Assembly (NCBI GenBank): GCA_036499395.1
Contig: DASYDW010000024.1
Location: forward strand, 43,712-107,711
DNA: 64,000 nucleotides
DNA from: Pirellulales bacterium
GTDB lineage: Bacteria > Planctomycetota > Planctomycetia > Pirellulales > JACPPG01
Direction of reading: 5' to 3'
The first letter of the stretch is position 1. Each line of letters starts with the position of its first letter. The notes under the pieces were generated by a model. It was not told the DNA's origin and ran no database searches. It saw only the letters and a program-made list of their open reading frames with translations. Shown piece after piece: positions 26,301 through 35,495 of the stretch. The translations under genes and the position numbers were made by a program.

Positions 26301-29118
26301 TTTCCGATTCGACGGCCGCCTGCTCGGCTTCCACCGCGGCCTGCTTGGCGGCGATGGCGTTGTCGCGGTCCATTTCGGCCTGCGCTTCGGCCGCCTGCGC
26401 GCGAACCCGTTGCTCGTTGGCCGTTTTCTCCGAAGCGACCGCCTCGTCGCGCTTGGTTTTTGCCTCACCCTCGGCAGCGAGCGCGCGTGTCGCTTCCGCG
26501 TCGGCGCGGGCCGCCTGGGCTTTCGCCTCTTCACGCTGGGCGCGAATCGCGAAAAACGCCACCGTGACGATGACCACGACGGTCGCCACCAAGGCCCGCG
26601 CGGCGCGAACCAAGAATTTCAGACGTGTGCTGCGCACCTCGCGTTCGCGCTGAGCCGCTGTAACGCGACCGCGAAGCTCATCGAACGACGGTTCGTCCGC
26701 ATCGAGCAGCGAGGCCGCCAGGTCCAAGTCCCCTTTCCCGGCCGCCGTCTCGGCATACGACGATTTGGCGACCAGCAGCCGTGCTCGGGCGCGGTCATTA
26801 CCATCCCATAGCGATAGTGCTTCTTGATAGCCGAAAACGGCCCGAGCGTAATCTTGGTAATCGTGCGATGTCTGCGCTTGGGTCAGGTCCTCTTCCGCGC
26901 GGTCCGAAAGCAAAATGCTTTCCGAATGCGAGTGGTACAGCCGGATCGCGGCCTGGAAATCGAGAACGCTGGCGTATCGGCCATCGATCTCGGTAGACAT
27001 GGCGTGCCGCGCGATTTCGATCAGCTCGCCCGTGATTTCCGTCGGTTGGATCTCGTTGCGTGCCACGGCGTACAGGCAGCTCATCACGTCGCGGCCGGCA
27101 TGTGGCGGCTTGCCCGTGAGAACTTCGTACAGGATGGCCCCCAACAGATAGATGTCACTAGGCGCGCCGATCCGATCCAAAGGACCGCTGGCCATCTCCG
27201 GCGCCATGTAGGCTGGCGTGCCCCCCATCCCACCCGATTGTGTGATCGAGCCGAGGTGGCGGAAGCGTGGCGCCAGTAGCGCCAGTCCCCAGTCCATGAC
27301 CAGTACTTCGCCGAAGTCGCCGAGCATGACGTTTTCAGGCTTTAGATCGCGATGCACGACGCCACGCGAATGCGCAAAGGCCACGGCGTCCGCCACCTTC
27401 ATGAGAATTTCCAGGTTCTCATGAAGGTTCTTCTTCTTGAGCACCTTGATCCACGGCGTCCCTTCGACCCGTTTCATCGAGTAGAACAGCGCGCCCGATT
27501 CGTTCGAGCCCAGGTCATAAATGGGCACGATGTTCGGATGGTCGAGGTCCCCCGTGACCACGGCTTCGGAAAGGAACTTCTGCCGTTGATCGGCATCCGT
27601 GGCCATATCGCGGCGAATCATCTTGATCGCCACGGTGCGATCGATCGATGCCTGCCGCGCGGCATACACGACGCCCATGCCCCCCTTGCCGATCATTTCC
27701 AGCAATTCGTAGTCGGCGCTGTCCAGCGATGGCTCTTCCGGCGCCCGCACCGTGCGAGGACGAACGACCAGGTGCGTTTGCGAGGCAGAGCCAGGCTCGG
27801 CCGTCTTGATTGTCATTCCGGGGCGGGCTTCGGGCGAGATTGTCGCTTCCCACATGCCCGTCAGGCGTTCGACTTCTTCGGCAGGCAATTCATCGGCATT
27901 GAGCGTGGCACCGATTCCGTGCGTGGCCCGCGCATCGCCCCCTTTTGGCTTTTCCCCTTCGACGAAAGCAAACGTGTAATCGCTCTCGGTCGCTTCGCGC
28001 GGCGCGCCCGGGAGCGCGTCTTTCGCGGCGGCCGCCAAATCGGCCGAATCCAATGTCAGGTCCGCCGCCAGCGTCGGACGGGAGATGGGCGGCTCGGCGT
28101 CACTGGCCGCCGGGCTTGGCGGCTCGGGCATAAAGGCGACCGTGAAGTCGCTTTCGGTTAGCCGGCGCGTGCCATTGGGATCGTTGTCGTCGACAACTTC
28201 GTCCTCGGCAGGACGAATCGCGCCGGCAATCGGCGCCGCCGGATCAAACGCCACGGTAAAGTCGCTGTCGGTCGCCGTCCGCCCAATCTCGTCGTTTTCA
28301 GGCGCGACCGAGGGTACGCCGATAACGCCCGCGATTGGCTGCTCGGGGGACTCTTCCTGGGGAAAGGCGATCGTTAAGTCACTCTGTGCAATTGTCCGCT
28401 GCAGGTCGTCATCACCCGACACGGCGGAATCAGCCCCCTCGTCGAACTCGAATTCGAGATCATCTTCCACTTCGGCGAGTAGTTCCGCTTCCAAATCCGG
28501 TGCGAGCTCGGCTTCAACACCATCGTCGGCGATCCTGTCCCCCGTCGCCGCGCCGGGCAGTTCCTCGCCACCATCGTCGGGGACGAAGGCGATCGTAAAA
28601 TCAGCGACGCCCAGTGTGCGTGGCCCTTCGACTTCGTCTTCGTCGAATACGAGTGGCTCAATCGCTGCATCTTCGGCGTCAACAAGGGGCAACTCTGCAC
28701 GAGGCACTACCGGAGGAATCGCCGCCCGAGGCACCTTGCGGGCCGTATCGTCCAGGAACGTCGCTTGCGTTCGTAGCAGCGTCAGATCGACTTGGCTCGC
28801 GTCGGATTTCGACGGAAACGTGGCCGAGTCAAAAGTGCCTGAGTCGCCTATTCCCGATTCTGTACTACCCTTGCCGCGCCGGCGAACCGTACGATCGACA
28901 ATCTTGCGCAGGAAGGATGGGACTCGGCGCTTCGGGGCCGGCGGCTCCGCGGCTTGTACAGCGGGCTCCGTGATGTCCTCCAGCGCGACCACGCGAAATT
29001 GCTCGAACTCGGCTGAATCGACGGTCTGATCCGCGCTCGTAGGCAGCAGCGCATCACACGCGGGGCAGCGTGCGTCGAGGGGGGCGATCGTGGTGTTACA
29101 AAACGGACACGAGTTCAT
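23338..29118 (-). CDS. Ser/Thr protein kinase with zinc ribbon, repeated SDFTVAF motifs and 21 WD40 repeats
   Basis: A 1926-residue single-span membrane kinase. In order it has: an N-terminal zinc ribbon (CPFC ... CPAC, residues 4-21); a long acidic linker with five copies of a [SA]D[FLY]T[VIF]AF motif at residues 172, 246, 285, 323 and 379; a PknB-like kinase domain (about 468-770) with IGKGGMGVVYAA, catalytic HRDLKPEN (589-596) and MDWG in place of DFG; a transmembrane helix (ALVATVVVIVTVAFFAI); a coiled coil; and 21 WD40 repeats to the end, enough for three seven-bladed propellers. The kinase is inside, the propellers are probably outside. The gene lies 48 bp downstream of the giant surface-protein gene on the same strand and may share its transcript. 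Confidence 0.9.
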   Translation of the reverse strand: MNSCPFCNTTIAPLDARCPACDALLPTSADQTVDSAEFEQFRVVALEDITEPAVQAAEPPAPKRRVPSFLRKIVDRTVRRRGKGSTESGIGDSGTFDSATFPSKSDASQVDLTLLRTQATFLDDTARKVPRAAIPPVVPRAELPLVDAEDAAIEPLVFDEDEVEGPRTLGVADFTIAFVPDDGGEELPGAATGDRIADDGVEAELAPDLEAELLAEVEDDLEFEFDEGADSAVSGDDDLQRTIAQSDLTIAFPQEESPEQPIAGVIGVPSVAPENDEIGRTATDSDFTVAFDPAAPIAGAIRPAEDEVVDDNDPNGTRRLTESDFTVAFMPEPPSPAASDAEPPISRPTLAADLTLDSADLAAAAKDALPGAPREATESDYTFAFVEGEKPKGGDARATHGIGATLNADELPAEEVERLTGMWEATISPEARPGMTIKTAEPGSASQTHLVVRPRTVRAPEEPSLDSADYELLEMIGKGGMGVVYAARQASIDRTVAIKMIRRDMATDADQRQKFLSEAVVTGDLDHPNIVPIYDLGSNESGALFYSMKRVEGTPWIKVLKKKNLHENLEILMKVADAVAFAHSRGVVHRDLKPENVMLGDFGEVLVMDWGLALLAPRFRHLGSITQSGGMGGTPAYMAPEMASGPLDRIGAPSDIYLLGAILYEVLTGKPPHAGRDVMSCLYAVARNEIQPTEITGELIEIARHAMSTEIDGRYASVLDFQAAIRLYHSHSESILLSDRAEEDLTQAQTSHDYQDYARAVFGYQEALSLWDGNDRARARLLVAKSSYAETAAGKGDLDLAASLLDADEPSFDELRGRVTAAQREREVRSTRLKFLVRAARALVATVVVIVTVAFFAIRAQREEAKAQAARADAEATRALAAEGEAKTKRDEAVASEKTANEQRVRAQAAEAQAEMDRDNAIAAKQAAVEAEQAAVESEKVAVAAEKAEQALREQEEALRLQKEYDAYIASIGLVSAKIDENAFGYAAQLLNDCQSHLRNWEWGRLMHLCRQSVQTFREEGPIDSASYSPDGKQVVTGSWEGVARVWNVATGQQLKTLKHGRYVHAVAYSPDGKLIATGSNDKDGELRLWDAATGDPLRTLDGHTDAVLSVAFSRDGKRLLSGSYDKTARLWDVESGEQIREFKGHTWWIWSAAFSPDESHIVTASQDGTAIVWSVASEEKSAPFTGHAGPVYSAAFSHDGRYVATAGYDKRILLWRPDQVRPFDFGTLLSEETGTSTKYQALLGHNAPVRCVRFSADGNLLVSASHDNTVKLWDVMHGTCRQTLRGHAGWVRSCSFSPDGQFVLSAGYDHQGKIWDVAHYEEFRAYGGHDDALLGAAFSPDGRQIITVSRDRTAKIQDLVAGRKPTTLSEGHAFLVSTVAFSPDGHRVFTGAGDDTVRIWDAVTGGELGLFEQTGRGGIFALSRDGRWMLTGGDGGKARLWDVTTGKVVHELTGHKSDVTAVAISSDAKLLFTGDAAGRGRIWDAATGQQLHLLSGHSRKITAAHFLTGGKRVLTASTDNSVGQWDVATGQELTAQVLKHPDSVAAMITSGDGRFAITACADKHIRLWNLDGPRVVRDIDTAGCVVSSLALSADGHRVLTACTDNKVRLWDLASGSEIKNAKHQAGHGALVDTGHNAVWSAVFSPDGTHIATAGGNDATLWRIDNGREIMSYSPHGAVAAGAFSPDGRHVATCSWDGTIKVWDATTGSVELKIVASPERYVNSVEYSPDGTRLLSASDDATAKIWDAASGQLVLSLPPNDDAQGHQDTVRSARYSSDGKRIITASSDKTARIWDAQTGESLATLEGHEWAVLAAVFSSDGTRVITGSEDNTVRIWDAATGKQLLLLEGHTAPVTSVAFTPDGSRAATGAQDNAVKLWDAKTGKEILHLKQHSQEVSSVAFSPDGKLLLTSSRDGSAIVWPAVDWQ

Positions 29119-29166
29119 AAGTTAGCTGCCTGATCGAATTGCGCGAGTGTCGTGCATTTCATGCAA

Positions 29167-32100
29167 TCATTTCGGAGTCGTTGGCCGATTGAGCATCCGC
29201 TGCAATCGACGGCGTAACCGGGCCGGTTTCGCCAACGCGTCGGCCGGGGCCTCGGCCAGGCTCTCGTCGACGCGCTGTGCCCACCGATCACCGCTCCATA
29301 GCGAACTTGCCGCGACTGCGGCCACGGCCGGCGCGAACAACGCCCGATAGCGGGCCGTTGCCGCACGTTCGATCGTGACGCCCGTGGATGAACTTGCCGC
29401 GCCCGAGTCCGAGGGCGGTCCAACCGGCGCAGCTTCGGGAGCACCGAAGTCCGCAGGCACCGGTAACGCGTCCTCGTCGGCCGCGCTGGGCACTTCGGAT
29501 TGTTCGACAGGGCGTGCTGCGACCGGCGCCCGGTCGGCGCCTTCGTTGGCGTCGACGAATTGATTTTCCTGTTCGTCGGCACGCTCCCAATGCGAGGTCG
29601 GCGGACGGTCCTGCGTCCCTTCGGAATCATCGGTCGGGTCAATCGGCTTGCCGTGCCGCACGACCACGTCCATGATCATGCGCTCGGTCCCTTGCTCGAC
29701 GTAATACAACCGGTAATGGTCGTCCGGCAACTTCGCGAACAGGGCCGTGAGGTTATTCAGCACGTCGACCGGCAATAAAACGATGCCACGCTCAGCACCG
29801 GCGGCCGGATCGAACGATCGCAGCGCCACGACGGGCTTGGTCGTTCCCAGCCCTTCGCCTTGTGGGGCGTGGAGATCGAATTGAACCGTCGTGAACGTCA
29901 ATACGATCGGCTGCGTCGCGGGCAGATCCACATGGTCGCCGCCGCCGTCGAAATGGGGAATCGTCGTCTGCTGCTGCAAGTAGAACAGCGCCAATTGTCC
30001 ACCAACGGGGCCCAGGCCTGACACGGCCGATGTGTGGGCGCCGTTAGCAGCCAGGTTTGTATCGCTGGCCACGCTGACCGTGATCGTGATCGGCGCCGAA
30101 GGGTTAGCTGCGTCCGGCGGCGCGTCATAAAAGTGCTGGATCGAAAAACTTCCCTGAGGGACGTTCTGAATCACCTGGACCGTATCTTCCCAGTTGATGG
30201 TCAGCGTCAGCGGGCTGCCGCCAGGATGGCCGACGTTGCCCGTGATCGTCACGATGCCGCTCGACCCCAGGTCGTTGCCCAGGAAGTTGACCAGCGTCGG
30301 AGTCACGTCGTGTACAGTGATCGAGCTCAGCGCGCTGCCGACGCCCGTGTGTACGTCCATCACGCTGATCTGAACCGAGTTCACCTGGTTGGGGTTACCG
30401 GTTTTATTGTCGTCGAACACGTGCGTCAGCGTGAAATTGGTCGCGCCGGCCGGTAACGCGATCGCTTGCGGAGCACTTTGATCTCCCCAATTCACCGTCA
30501 GGACGAACGTGTCGGTCGGCCCGGGATCGAAAATCGTTCCGGTCAACGTTGCGACGTTGCTGACGTAATTGATAGTTAGATCATTCGGCGTGATCGAGAG
30601 GTTACTGACCGTCGGCGCGACGTCCGTCACGATCAGCGATGTATCGCCCGTCGTGGTCTTGCCGAATTGATCGGTGACCGACACGTGAATCGGCTGCACT
30701 TCTGTCAGGCTGGGATTCGAGTTGTCGTACAGATACGTATGCGTTGCCGAGAACTGACCGGCCGCGTTGACCTGGAAGGTTTCCGGCGCGCTGCCGTCTC
30801 CCCAGGTCACCGTGACTTCCATCGGGAAAGCGCCGGGACGCAGGCTCTCGACCGTGCCCGTCAATGTGGTTGTCGAACCCTGCAACACGTTCGGAGCCGA
30901 CAAGTTCGTCAAGATTGGATAAGGGTTCAGGCTCGTCACCGCGATCGTGCCGGGTGCGGAGGACGCGGACTGATTGATCGCCGCATCCGTCGCTGTGGCC
31001 ACCACGGTCAGGGTGAACGTCGTCGACACGGTGCTGTCGGGCATCGTCAACGTCAGCCCGGCCACCTCGGCCTCGGTCAACGTGTAGCTCGATTGGCCCG
31101 TGTGATCGTTCCCCAGGCCGTCGTGCAGAATCGCATCCGTGGGCACGTTCGAAACGTCGAACGTCAGCACCTCGGGCTTATTGCTGTCGGTCAATGCTCC
31201 GGAAATGCCGATCGAGATCGGCAACCCGTTAAAGCCCGACGTGGGCGTGGTCACGGTCAACGTCGGAGCATGCACGACCGGTGCCACGGTGATCGCCACC
31301 GTAGAAGTGTCGGTCAGTGGCCCGCCAGCGCCCGTCGCGCCCAGATCGTTCGACAACATGGTCAACGTATCGGGCCCGTAATAGGCAAACGTCGGTGTGT
31401 ACGTCAGGCCGAGCGACAACTCGTTACTAATCTGCGCCGTCGTGCCAAGAATGATCAGCGTGTCGGTACCGCTCCCCGTGATGACGGTTCCGTCCGGCAT
31501 CAAGATAGCGCCGCTGGGCTGCACGACACCGCCGGTGGTATCAACCGACAGCGTGCCATGGTCGACGGTGAATTGCGTGGTGATGGGATTCGTACCCGAG
31601 TCGACGTCCGACACTGAAATGCCGGCGATCGTGACCGGTATGTCTTCGTTCGTCGATTGCGGTCCCGGGACGACATTCACAGGCGGATCGTCGACGGCCA
31701 GGACCGTGATATTGACCGTGTCGATGTCCTTCTGTGGCCCGCCCGACCCGAATGCCCCCAGGTCGTTCGAGGTCATTTTCAATTGATCGCTGCCGTTGTA
31801 ATTGGCGCCGGGCGTGTAGGTAAGTCCGTGCGACAGCAGCGTGCTGATTTGCGTCGTGCTACCGAGGATGGTCAACGTATTCGTCCCGTTGCCGGTCACC
31901 ACGGTGCCATCGGGCAATTGAATCGCGCCGCTGGGCTGAGTGATTCCGCCGGTCGTATCCACGGTAAGCGTGCCGTGCGAAACGGTAAACTGCGTCGTGA
32001 GGGGGCTAGCGCCGGCATCGACGTCCGACACTGACAGGCCGTTGATGACGAGCGCCGTGTCTTCGTTGGTCGTTTGAGCACCCGGTACGGTGTTCACCGG

Positions 32101-33843
32101 CGGGTCGTTCACCGGCAGCACCGAGATGGCAACCGTATCGACGTCGGTGAGCGGACCTCCGATTCCCGTCGCGCCCAGGTCGTTGGTCGTAACCTTCAAC
32201 AGATCGCTGCCGTTGTAATTTGCACTGGGCGTGTAGTCGAGTCCCAGCGACAACTCGTTATTGATCTGTGTCGTCGTACCGAGAATGGTCAACGTGTTGG
32301 TGCCGTTGCCGGTGATCACGGTGCCGTCGGGAAGCAGGATCGCGCCACTCGGCTGAACGACACCCCCGGCCGTGTCGACAGTCAACGTACCGTGCGCAAC
32401 ACTGAACTGTGTGGTGATGGGATTCGTGCCGGAATCGATATCCGAAACCGAGATGCCCGAGATCACAAGCGGGGTATCTTCGTTCGTCGTCTGCGGTCCA
32501 GGCACGGTGTTCACCGGCGGATCGTCGACGGCCACGACCGTAATCGCGACAGTATCGATATCCTGCTTCGGTCCGCCGGAGCCGAGCGCTCCCAGGTCAT
32601 TCGTCGTAAACGTCAGCAGGTCGTTGCCGTTGTAGTTCGCATTGGGCGTGTACAGCAGACCGTGCGACAGCTCATTCGAGATTTGTGCCGTAGAACCCAC
32701 GATCGTCAGCGTGTTCGTGCCATTGCCCGTAATGACGGTGCCGTCCGGTAGCAGGATCGCGCCGCTGGGCTGCGTCACTCCGCCGGTCGTGTCGACCGAA
32801 AGCGTGCCGTGCGCAACGGTCAACTGCGCCGAAATCGGAAATACTCCCGAATCGACATCCGAGACGGAAATCCCCGAGATCACAAGCGACGTATCTTCGT
32901 TTGTCGTCTGCGGCCCGGGCACGACATTGACCGGGGGATCATTCACCGGAAGGATCGTGATGGCCACGACATCCACGTCTTGCTGCGGCCCGCCCGAGCC
33001 CAGGGCGCCCAGGTCGTTGGACCTCATCGTCAGTTGGTCGCCACCGTTGTAATTCAGATTCGGCGTGTATTTCAGACCGGACGAAAGCTCGTTCGTGATC
33101 TGCGCGGTGCTGCCCAATATCGTCAGCGTATTGGTGCCGTTACCGGTAATGACCGTCCCGTCGGGCATCAAGATTGCGCCGCTTGGCTGCACCACACCGC
33201 CGGTGGTATCGACCGAAAGCGTACCGTGATTAACCGTGAACTGGGTCGTGATCGGCAACGAACCTGCGTCCGCATCCGAGACCGAGATGCCGCTGATCGA
33301 CAGCGCTGTGTCTTCGTTGGTCGTTTGCGCACCCGGCACAACGTTCACCGGCGGTTGATTCGCGGTGAGCGTCAACGGCACCGCGACCTGTTCGGCAGCC
33401 GCAGCCGCCGGATTGCTCGCGACAGACGCGTTCACGTTGGGCGAGGCCCCGAGCTTGCCACTTTCCGTGGGATCGCCGGCCGTTCCGTTATCGCCGTGCC
33501 CGCCACCTCCGTGTCCTCCGCCGCCACCGCTGAGCTGGTGCATCTCGGTCGTCAGGTCGCCGTGCGCAGGGCCGCCGTACATCGTCACGGCGAGATTCCG
33601 CACATCGCTGCCGGCCTGATCGTGTCTGCCGGCGTCAGGCGAGGCATGCGCCTCGGCCGCGACGCCTTTCGTTGGCATGGCCGGAGCGACCGCCACGGGC
33701 GCGGCGTTCAACAGCCGTCGCTCTTCGAGCCGTGTCACGCCAAGCGTGGGGAAGAGCTCGTCCTCGTAGCGTTGCCAGGTGGGCTCGTTTCGATACTTGT
33801 CAGGAGAAACGCCTAAGCGTTCCAAGAGATCGCGCAACGTCAT
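29167..33843 (-). CDS. Giant surface protein, LEPR-XLL type, with tandem cadherin-like repeats
   Basis: A 1558-residue protein starting at ATG 33843. The N-terminus has the planctomycete LEPR-XLL type motif as LEERRLLNA (residues 39-47). A His/Gly-rich stretch follows, then five tandem units of about 140 residues, each containing TNEDT, SGISVSDVDSG, HGTLSVDTTGG, PDGTVITGNGTNTLTILG, YTPNANYNG and NDLG, a cadherin-like beta-sandwich pattern. Further Ig-like or PKD-like domains (VTWGDGSAPETFQV, VNWGDQSAPQAI) complete the ectodomain. The C-terminus has a short hydrophobic stretch and a basic tail (RLRRRLQRMLNRP). Probably an adhesin or cell-wall-layer protein, acting with the downstream kinase gene. 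Confidence 0.85.
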   Translation of the reverse strand: MTLRDLLERLGVSPDKYRNEPTWQRYEDELFPTLGVTRLEERRLLNAAPVAVAPAMPTKGVAAEAHASPDAGRHDQAGSDVRNLAVTMYGGPAHGDLTTEMHQLSGGGGGHGGGGHGDNGTAGDPTESGKLGASPNVNASVASNPAAAAAEQVAVPLTLTANQPPVNVVPGAQTTNEDTALSISGISVSDADAGSLPITTQFTVNHGTLSVDTTGGVVQPSGAILMPDGTVITGNGTNTLTILGSTAQITNELSSGLKYTPNLNYNGGDQLTMRSNDLGALGSGGPQQDVDVVAITILPVNDPPVNVVPGPQTTNEDTSLVISGISVSDVDSGVFPISAQLTVAHGTLSVDTTGGVTQPSGAILLPDGTVITGNGTNTLTIVGSTAQISNELSHGLLYTPNANYNGNDLLTFTTNDLGALGSGGPKQDIDTVAITVVAVDDPPVNTVPGPQTTNEDTPLVISGISVSDIDSGTNPITTQFSVAHGTLTVDTAGGVVQPSGAILLPDGTVITGNGTNTLTILGTTTQINNELSLGLDYTPSANYNGSDLLKVTTNDLGATGIGGPLTDVDTVAISVLPVNDPPVNTVPGAQTTNEDTALVINGLSVSDVDAGASPLTTQFTVSHGTLTVDTTGGITQPSGAIQLPDGTVVTGNGTNTLTILGSTTQISTLLSHGLTYTPGANYNGSDQLKMTSNDLGAFGSGGPQKDIDTVNITVLAVDDPPVNVVPGPQSTNEDIPVTIAGISVSDVDSGTNPITTQFTVDHGTLSVDTTGGVVQPSGAILMPDGTVITGSGTDTLIILGTTAQISNELSLGLTYTPTFAYYGPDTLTMLSNDLGATGAGGPLTDTSTVAITVAPVVHAPTLTVTTPTSGFNGLPISIGISGALTDSNKPEVLTFDVSNVPTDAILHDGLGNDHTGQSSYTLTEAEVAGLTLTMPDSTVSTTFTLTVVATATDAAINQSASSAPGTIAVTSLNPYPILTNLSAPNVLQGSTTTLTGTVESLRPGAFPMEVTVTWGDGSAPETFQVNAAGQFSATHTYLYDNSNPSLTEVQPIHVSVTDQFGKTTTGDTSLIVTDVAPTVSNLSITPNDLTINYVSNVATLTGTIFDPGPTDTFVLTVNWGDQSAPQAIALPAGATNFTLTHVFDDNKTGNPNQVNSVQISVMDVHTGVGSALSSITVHDVTPTLVNFLGNDLGSSGIVTITGNVGHPGGSPLTLTINWEDTVQVIQNVPQGSFSIQHFYDAPPDAANPSAPITITVSVASDTNLAANGAHTSAVSGLGPVGGQLALFYLQQQTTIPHFDGGGDHVDLPATQPIVLTFTTVQFDLHAPQGEGLGTTKPVVALRSFDPAAGAERGIVLLPVDVLNNLTALFAKLPDDHYRLYYVEQGTERMIMDVVVRHGKPIDPTDDSEGTQDRPPTSHWERADEQENQFVDANEGADRAPVAARPVEQSEVPSAADEDALPVPADFGAPEAAPVGPPSDSGAASSSTGVTIERAATARYRALFAPAVAAVAASSLWSGDRWAQRVDESLAEAPADALAKPARLRRRLQRMLNRPTTPK
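31262..33360 (-). repeat. Five tandem ~420-bp coding repeats
   Basis: Five units of 417-420 bp, encoding the 140-residue cadherin-like modules of the giant surface protein. They share long near-identical DNA stretches, for example GTTCACCGGCGG-type joints near 33343, 32923, 32508, 32092 and 31672. High DNA identity makes copy-number change by recombination plausible. Confidence 0.85.
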
Positions 33844-34444
33844 AGTGGTGCCACTTCTCGTCGCTCTAAAAGTCCGACCCGAATTGCCGCTGAGCGGGCT
33901 CGACGCATCGTCAAAGCCGCGCCTGACAGACACGTTCGCTAAGGCCCAACGGACATCGCTCGTGGGCCGAGGTCCTTTTTCCGAAGCCCCACTGCCTCAG
34001 AAGGCCTCTCGCCCGGCACCGCCATGCCGCAACGATGTTCCGTAGCGCTTATGTACGGTTGCCGCGCGGAAGTTGATTTCGCAGCCCTCGCGCCGTCTGG
34101 CCAGCCCTGCCCGTATGCCGCGCGGCATAGACCTCGATTATCAGGACGAATCGTCGAAGCTGTCAACGATTTTGTCGCCGTAACATGCTTGGCTGCCAGA
34201 CTTTTTGCACGATCCGTGTTTTCAGTTGCACGGATAAATCGGAACGTATGAGCACACCTCCACCCGGGGGACGAAAGTCGTCATTGGCGCCACGTCCTTG
34301 GACAGCCTGTCGCAGCAACCCAATGCAGGCTAGAGGGTTTGCGAAAACTGCGCAGCTTCGGATCGCGAGAACCGGAATTCAGCCCAGCATGGGAGTTGGA
34401 CGATAAAACCCCTACACCCTTCACGACTCGCACACGTTACCACC
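33844..34444. other. Intergenic region with a perfect palindrome
   Basis: A 600-bp divergent region between the giant surface protein and a plus-strand hypothetical gene. A perfect 16-bp palindrome (TATGCCGC plus its reverse complement) lies at 34114-34129. No gene is supported; promoters for both directions are expected here. Confidence 0.4.
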
Positions 34445-35425
34445 ATGCCTCCAGACGCCTCAAAGCCTGTAGCCGAATCGCGGACACGCCTCGCAAGAGC
34501 GATGCGCGGCCCGGTCGTCGTGTTCCGGCGCTGGCCGATGGTGGTGGCAATTGCCGCCTCATGCGTGCTGGTCGTGTCGGCAGCGGTTGCCGCCGAGATG
34601 CCAGGGACCGTGCAATTTGCTCCTTCAACAGGAGCGCAATTCGCGCAGTCGCCGGGAGTGCAATTCGCGTCTTCCCGAGCGGCGCAGCCTGCTCCTTCGC
34701 CCGGAGTACAATTCGCTCCGTCGACGCGAATCGTGCCGGCCGGCTCGGTCTTGCGACTGTCGGCCGTCGAGCCCGTGGGGGCGCCTCTGCCTGCGGCACG
34801 ATTCTCGCCCCCTGCACCGCAACTGCCGCCACAGGCCGTGCAACGAACCGCGGCACTGGTACGGCAGCCGGATGCGCCGCGCGCGCCCGTCGTGCAACCG
34901 GTGCCGCTACCCCCGCCGACCGAGGGCATCGCGCCAGGCACTCCTTTAGGACAGCAGGTCTCGCCGCCCAACTATGGCGATTACACGCTCCGCCCCATTG
35001 GATCGCTGACGATCAACATCGCGCCCAAGGAAGGACAGGTCCCGCGCGAAGTGAATCCGACCAAGACGTTGGAAAAAGAATTCGGCACCTCGGAGTTCCA
35101 ACGCGCACCGCTCGACTATTCCTACATGTGGGAATCGCCGGCATTTTTCAATCGGCCGCTCTACTTCGAGCAGCCGAACCTGGAACGCTACGGGTACGAT
35201 TGGGGCATTAGTCAGTTCTGGATCTCGGGGGCGCAGTTCTTCGTCAAGATCCCCTTGCTCCCCTACATGATGGTCGTGCATCCGCCGCGCGAGCACGTCT
35301 ACTCGTTGGGCTATTATCGCCCCGGCAGTCGCGCACCGTATCAGATCAACTGGCCCGAAGTGCGACTTGACGCCATGCTGGTCGAGACGGCCTTTATCAC
35401 GGGCCTGTGCTTCTTGATCCCGTAG
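34445..35425 (+). CDS. Exported hypothetical protein with short QFAPS-type repeats
   Basis: A 326-residue precursor. A long basic N-region is followed by a hydrophobic segment (WPMVVAIAASCVLVVSAAVA) and a predicted cleavage near AAE. The mature N-terminal part has four QFAPS-like pentapeptide repeats separated by about ten residues (VQFAPS, AQFAQS, VQFASS, VQFAPS), then Pro/Ala-rich sequence. The C-terminal 170 residues look folded and aromatic (PLDYSYMWESPAFFNRPLYF, YMMVVHPPREHVYSLGYYRPG), resembling a conserved planctomycete protein of unknown function. It is convergent with the export locus and may be its substrate or partner, an inference from position. Confidence 0.6.
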   Translation: MPPDASKPVAESRTRLARAMRGPVVVFRRWPMVVAIAASCVLVVSAAVAAEMPGTVQFAPSTGAQFAQSPGVQFASSRAAQPAPSPGVQFAPSTRIVPAGSVLRLSAVEPVGAPLPAARFSPPAPQLPPQAVQRTAALVRQPDAPRAPVVQPVPLPPPTEGIAPGTPLGQQVSPPNYGDYTLRPIGSLTINIAPKEGQVPREVNPTKTLEKEFGTSEFQRAPLDYSYMWESPAFFNRPLYFEQPNLERYGYDWGISQFWISGAQFFVKIPLLPYMMVVHPPREHVYSLGYYRPGSRAPYQINWPEVRLDAMLVETAFITGLCFLIP

Positions 35426-35495
35426 CGCGCCGCTACGAGCGCCTCGCGTCACAATGATTGCGTAAGCGCGCACATTCGACCGGCCGACTTGCAGG

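Noticed and set aside
28085..29029. A 314-codon plus-strand frame antisense to the kinase linker
   Set aside because: Serine-rich shadow of the acidic linker codons; no start site or domain.
31262..33360. Regular repeats that could suggest a CRISPR array
   Set aside because: Units are about 420 bp, encode protein in frame and lack short direct repeats with unique spacers.
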